Assembly: GCA_003554535.1 (NCBI GenBank)
Contig: PWGT01000068.1
Location: 1-6,276, forward strand
DNA: 6,276 nt
Direction of reading: 5' to 3'
DNA from: Syntrophomonadaceae bacterium
GTDB taxonomy: Bacteria > Bacillota_D > Dethiobacteria > DTU022 > PWGO01
The notes below the pieces were generated by a model that was given only the letters and a program-made list of their open reading frames with translations, was not told the DNA's origin and made no database searches. The position numbers and the translations under genes were made by a program. Below, piece after piece: positions 4,707 through 6,276 of this stretch. Numbering within the stretch: the stretch's first letter is position 1; each line of letters starts with the position of its first letter.

Positions 4707-4738
4707 AAGGCGGGCTTCGGCCCGCTTTAATTATTATT
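4707..4738 (+). terminator. Intrinsic terminator of the SASP gene
   Basis: AAGGCGGGC (4707-4715), a TTCG tetraloop and GCCCGCTTT (4720-4728) form a nine-pair stem including one G-T pair. It is followed by a T-rich stretch broken by A's (AATTATTATT). The GC-rich stem with a UUCG loop is very stable. Confidence 0.78.
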
Positions 4739-4748
4739 CCCCAGGTGC

Positions 4749-4789
4749 AAAAAAAAACCCTCTATGGTCAATTATTGCCCATAGAGGGT
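4749..4789 (-). terminator. Strong minus-strand intrinsic terminator with no obvious gene of its own
   Basis: ACCCTCTATGG (4757-4767) and CCATAGAGGGT (4779-4789) are perfect 11-base complements; the loop can add three more pairs (CAA/TTG). On the plus strand nine A's precede the stem (4749-4757), so on the minus strand the stem is followed by a run of T's, the classic terminator order. On the plus strand no T-run follows. No convincing minus-strand gene lies between here and rsmD. The hairpin may end antisense transcripts arriving from the right, or may act as a plus-strand leader structure. Confidence 0.7.
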
Positions 4790-4817
4790 GGGAGAGGAGA
4801 AACCGGAGGAAGAGCTT

Positions 4818-4880
4818 ATGGGGAATATTGTTGATGCATTCTTATTATGTTCCACAAACTCAATTTTATGCACGGGCTAA
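4818..4880 (+). CDS. Possible 20-residue small ORF with a good ribosome binding site
   Basis: ATG 4818 is preceded by GGAGGA with an ideal seven-base spacer, inside a purine-rich stretch (4787-4815). The peptide would be MGNIVDAFLLCSTNSILCTG, mildly hydrophobic with two Cys. It matches nothing I know. It lies just downstream of the 4757-4789 hairpin, about 110 bases before rsmD, and no promoter directly ahead of it was seen. It could be a leader peptide, a small protein or chance. The overlapping ORF that starts at GTG 4684 runs through two hairpins and is rejected. Confidence 0.22.
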   Translation: MGNIVDAFLLCSTNSILCTG

Positions 4881-4914
4881 AGGATGGTAATAAATGGCAT
4901 ACTTGTAGGTAAAT

Positions 4915-4930
4915 AACGCTAATTTGCGTT
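4915..4930. promoter_or_regulatory. Imperfect 16-base palindrome over the rsmD -35 region
   Basis: AACGCTAATTTGCGTT is symmetrical except for one T/T pair (arms AACGC and GCGTT, centre AATT). It overlaps the candidate -35 of the rsmD promoter, a common place for a repressor site. No known regulator motif was recognised. Confidence 0.35.
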
Positions 4931-4952
4931 TTGCAGGGTGAAATGTTACAAT
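4924..4952 (+). promoter_or_regulatory. Probable sigma-A promoter for rsmD-coaD
   Basis: TTGCGT (4924-4929) and TACAAT (4947-4952) are 17 bases apart; the -10 matches five of six. The -10 falls in a perfect tandem duplication of AATGTTAC (4942-4949 and 4950-4957). The leader to the rsmD start would be about 30 bases. Confidence 0.5.
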
Positions 4953-4988
4953 GTTACCGAAAAAATAATATTTTGAAGGTGGTGAAAG

Positions 4989-5543
4989 ATGAGGGTAATT
5001 GCCGGAACGGCAAAAGGAATTCCTTTAAAATCGCTTCCAGGCTTAAAAACACGGCCAACCAGTGGCAAAGTAAAAGAAGCTTTTTTTAATATAATTGGAA
5101 ACCAGGTTTTTGACTCTTTTTTCTTGGATTTGTTTTCCGGAACGGGTGGAATGGGCATAGAGGCCCTTAGCCGGGGCGGCTTTTTTTCTGTTTTTGTGGA
5201 CAAAGAACGCAGATGTAAACAGGTTATTAAAGATAACTTACGGCGCAGTGCTCTGCTGGAGCGTGCTGAAATTATTGTCTGTGATGCTCATGGTGCATTA
5301 AAAAAACTGTCCCCAAGAGGCTTTCAGTTTGATATTATTTACATAGATCCTCCTTACTTATATTCAGATTTTTCCAGGTTGTTGCTGGAATTGGACAAGT
5401 TAAGCCTGGTTGCAACAGGTGGCATTTTGGGAGTTGAACGCGACAGTCGTGACCTGGCAAAGTGGATTGATAACTCCCCTTTCCAACTCTGGCAAAGAAA
5501 AAAATACGGGAATACTCAACTGTTTTTATTCGCTAATGTGTAA
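4989..5543 (+). CDS. rsmD: 16S rRNA (guanine(966)-N2)-methyltransferase RsmD
   Basis: A 184-residue SAM-dependent methyltransferase that modifies G966 (E. coli numbering) of 16S rRNA during 30S assembly. The N-terminal [18 protein letters not shown] is the usual RsmD opening, followed by [16 protein letters not shown] (21-36; standard RPTxDRVREALFN, so Asp/Arg are replaced by Gly/Lys). Motif I is [18 protein letters not shown] (46-63) and binds SAM. DPPY (120-123) is the catalytic motif IV of N6/N2 amino-methyltransferases. The length is typical. The start has AAGGTGG six bases upstream. It is the first gene of a pair with coaD, 89 bases apart, as in B. subtilis ylbH-coaD and many other Firmicutes; no terminator separates them. 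Confidence 0.95.
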   Translation: MRVIAGTAKGIPLKSLPGLKTRPTSGKVKEAFFNIIGNQVFDSFFLDLFSGTGGMGIEALSRGGFFSVFVDKERRCKQVIKDNLRRSALLERAEIIVCDAHGALKKLSPRGFQFDIIYIDPPYLYSDFSRLLLELDKLSLVATGGILGVERDSRDLAKWIDNSPFQLWQRKKYGNTQLFLFANV

Positions 5544-5613
5544 TTTGCGCAGTCCAAACGAAGCAGTACCTTTATAAGCAACCTAATATGCGATTGTTTG
5601 TCAGTATATCTTT

Positions 5614-5627
5614 GAAAGGAGGCTTTC
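5614..5627 (+). promoter_or_regulatory. coaD ribosome binding site within a small potential hairpin
   Basis: The strong site AAAGGAGG (5615-5622), ten bases ahead of GTG 5633, fixes the coaD start. GAAAG (5614-5618) and CTTTC (5623-5627) can pair around a GAGG loop, so part of the site sits in a weak five-pair stem. Any effect on translation is speculative. Confidence 0.5.
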
Positions 5628-5632
5628 CTGTA

Positions 5633-6121
5633 GTGGTAAAAGCGGTTTATCCAGGAAGTTTCGACCCGGTAACAAATGGACACGTAGATATTATTGACCG
5701 TGCCAGCAAAGTATTCGACCATTTGATTGTTGCTGTGCTGGAAAATCCCCGGAAAACGCCTTTGTTTTCCATCGAAGAGCGCGTTGAGATGCTGAACAAT
5801 ATTATAGAACATTACCCGAATGTAGAAGTAGATTACTATAAAGGTTTGTTGATTGAGTATTCCAGGAAACAGGGGGCAAAGATTATCATCAAGGGGCTCA
5901 GAGCTATTTCTGATTTTGAGTTTGAGTTCCAGATGGCACTGATAAATCGTAAATTGGACTGTGATGTTGAAACGCTGTTTATGATGACAAACAATAAATA
6001 TTCATATATCAGCTCAAGCATTGTTAAAGAAGTTGCAAGTTATGGAGGAGAGGTCAAAGACCTGGTTCCAACTGAAGTGTATGAATCAATTATGAAAAAA
6101 TTGGCTGCTTTACAAGGTTAA
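5633..6121 (+). CDS. coaD: Pantetheine-phosphate adenylyltransferase (PPAT)
   Basis: A 162-residue cytoplasmic enzyme. It catalyses ATP + 4'-phosphopantetheine to dephospho-CoA + PPi, the penultimate step of CoA synthesis. Nucleotidyltransferase motifs are clear: [20 protein letters not shown] (5-24) with the TNGH (T/HxGH) motif, [19 protein letters not shown] (84-102), and [15 protein letters not shown] (125-139), which is the ISSTxxR-like motif that binds ATP, here with Ser for Thr and Lys for Arg. The frame is open from 5588, but family alignment and the AAAGGAGG site select GTG 5633, giving [10 protein letters not shown]. It lies downstream of rsmD and probably shares its transcript. Its TAA stop overlaps the stop of the converging minus-strand gene, so no terminator lies directly after it. 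Confidence 0.96.
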   Translation: MVKAVYPGSFDPVTNGHVDIIDRASKVFDHLIVAVLENPRKTPLFSIEERVEMLNNIIEHYPNVEVDYYKGLLIEYSRKQGAKIIIKGLRAISDFEFEFQMALINRKLDCDVETLFMMTNNKYSYISSSIVKEVASYGGEVKDLVPTEVYESIMKKLAALQG

Positions 6122-6276
6122 CCCTGACGCAAGGCTTTGTTTACTTTATTTTTGATTAGTTCGATCCCTGCCGCTGTAATGAGCAAAACGAACAGGATCA
6201 CTATAATTCTCCAGCTTACAAAAGCAGTTCTTTCGTAAAGATACAAGATATTCCCCCGGGGGACTGTTTGCAAAAA
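6118..6276 (-). CDS. C-terminal end of a membrane protein, probably sporulation protein YlbJ
   Basis: On the minus strand one frame is open from the right edge to a TAA at 6120-6118, giving the last 52 residues of a protein. A hydrophilic stretch ([18 protein letters not shown]) precedes a clear membrane span ([19 protein letters not shown]) and a basic tail ([11 protein letters not shown]). The sequence alone does not identify the family. In spore-forming Firmicutes coaD is commonly next to ylbJ, a multi-pass sporulation membrane protein of the nucleoside-recognition family made under sigma-E, so that is the best guess from context. The stop codons of this gene and coaD share the bases TTAA (6118-6121). 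The start is outside the window, so the true N-terminus cannot be judged. Confidence 0.6.
   Translation of the reverse strand, partial: FLQTVPRGNILYLYERTAFVSWRIIVILFVLLITAAGIELIKNKVNKALRQG

Noticed and set aside
4684..4890. 68-codon plus-strand ORF after the SASP gene
   Set aside because: It starts at a GTG without a ribosome binding site and runs through two strong hairpins, and its composition is not protein-like.
4847..4912. 21-codon ORF beginning MFHKLNFMHG
   Set aside because: No ribosome binding site precedes the ATG and it overlaps the better-initiated ORF at 4818; probably chance.
5588..5632. 15-codon N-terminal extension of coaD
   Set aside because: The ATG at 5588 has no ribosome binding site, and the extension would include the strong AAAGGAGG site. 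CoaD proteins begin at the position of GTG 5633.
6253..6262. CCCCCGGGGG palindrome
   Set aside because: It lies within the coding frame of the minus-strand gene (Val-Pro-Arg-Gly codons), has no loop for a hairpin and no T-run directly after it.

Overview
The window looks like chromosome of an anaerobic, endospore-forming Firmicute, most likely a clostridial relative of the Peptococcaceae/Desulfotomaculum group. The support is a SpoVM peptide gene, an alpha/beta-type small acid-soluble spore protein, strong GGAGG-type ribosome binding sites, sigma-A-like promoters, and anaerobe-type redox proteins (an Fe-S old-yellow-enzyme family protein, a rubredoxin-like protein and a DUF1858 protein). No tRNA, rRNA, insertion sequence, CRISPR array or riboswitch was recognised.

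Layout. (1) Positions 1-578 are the GC-rich 3' end of a fused TRAP-transporter permease. A terminator and a non-coding or decayed stretch follow. (2) 887-1990 is a stand-alone NADH:flavin oxidoreductase-type FMN barrel ending in a four-cysteine cluster. It converges with 2012-2374 (minus), a rubredoxin-like protein with a helical tail. (3) 2668-3117 is an unrecognised soluble protein with its own promoter and terminator. (4) 3222-3532 holds a small two-helix membrane protein followed by the 23-codon gene spoVM. spoVM faces rpmB (ribosomal protein L28, minus) across a bidirectional terminator. (5) 3968-4177 is a small DUF1858 protein and 4350-4634 an alpha/beta SASP with a glutamine-rich tail, each followed by a terminator. 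(6) 4635-4988 has no confident gene. It holds a short tandem repeat, the SASP terminator, a strong hairpin oriented as a minus-strand terminator, a possible 20-codon ORF with a good ribosome binding site, and a promoter with a palindrome. (7) 4989-6121 is rsmD-coaD, a conserved housekeeping pair. A minus-strand membrane-protein gene, probably ylbJ, enters from the right edge and its stop codon overlaps that of coaD.

How the genes relate. Two functional themes are mixed: spore formation (spoVM, SASP, the probable ylbJ end, possibly the small membrane protein) and ribosome/CoA housekeeping (rpmB, rsmD, coaD). The left third is accessory redox and transport. The most interesting points are the very small spoVM gene, the unpaired minus-strand terminator upstream of rsmD combined with overlapping coaD and ylbJ-like stop codons (suggesting long sporulation antisense RNA), the odd Fe-S/FMN enzyme without its usual FAD/NAD domain, and the SASP with a long Gln tail. 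I did not find clear evidence of a wholly new system. All identifications come from reading motifs by eye.
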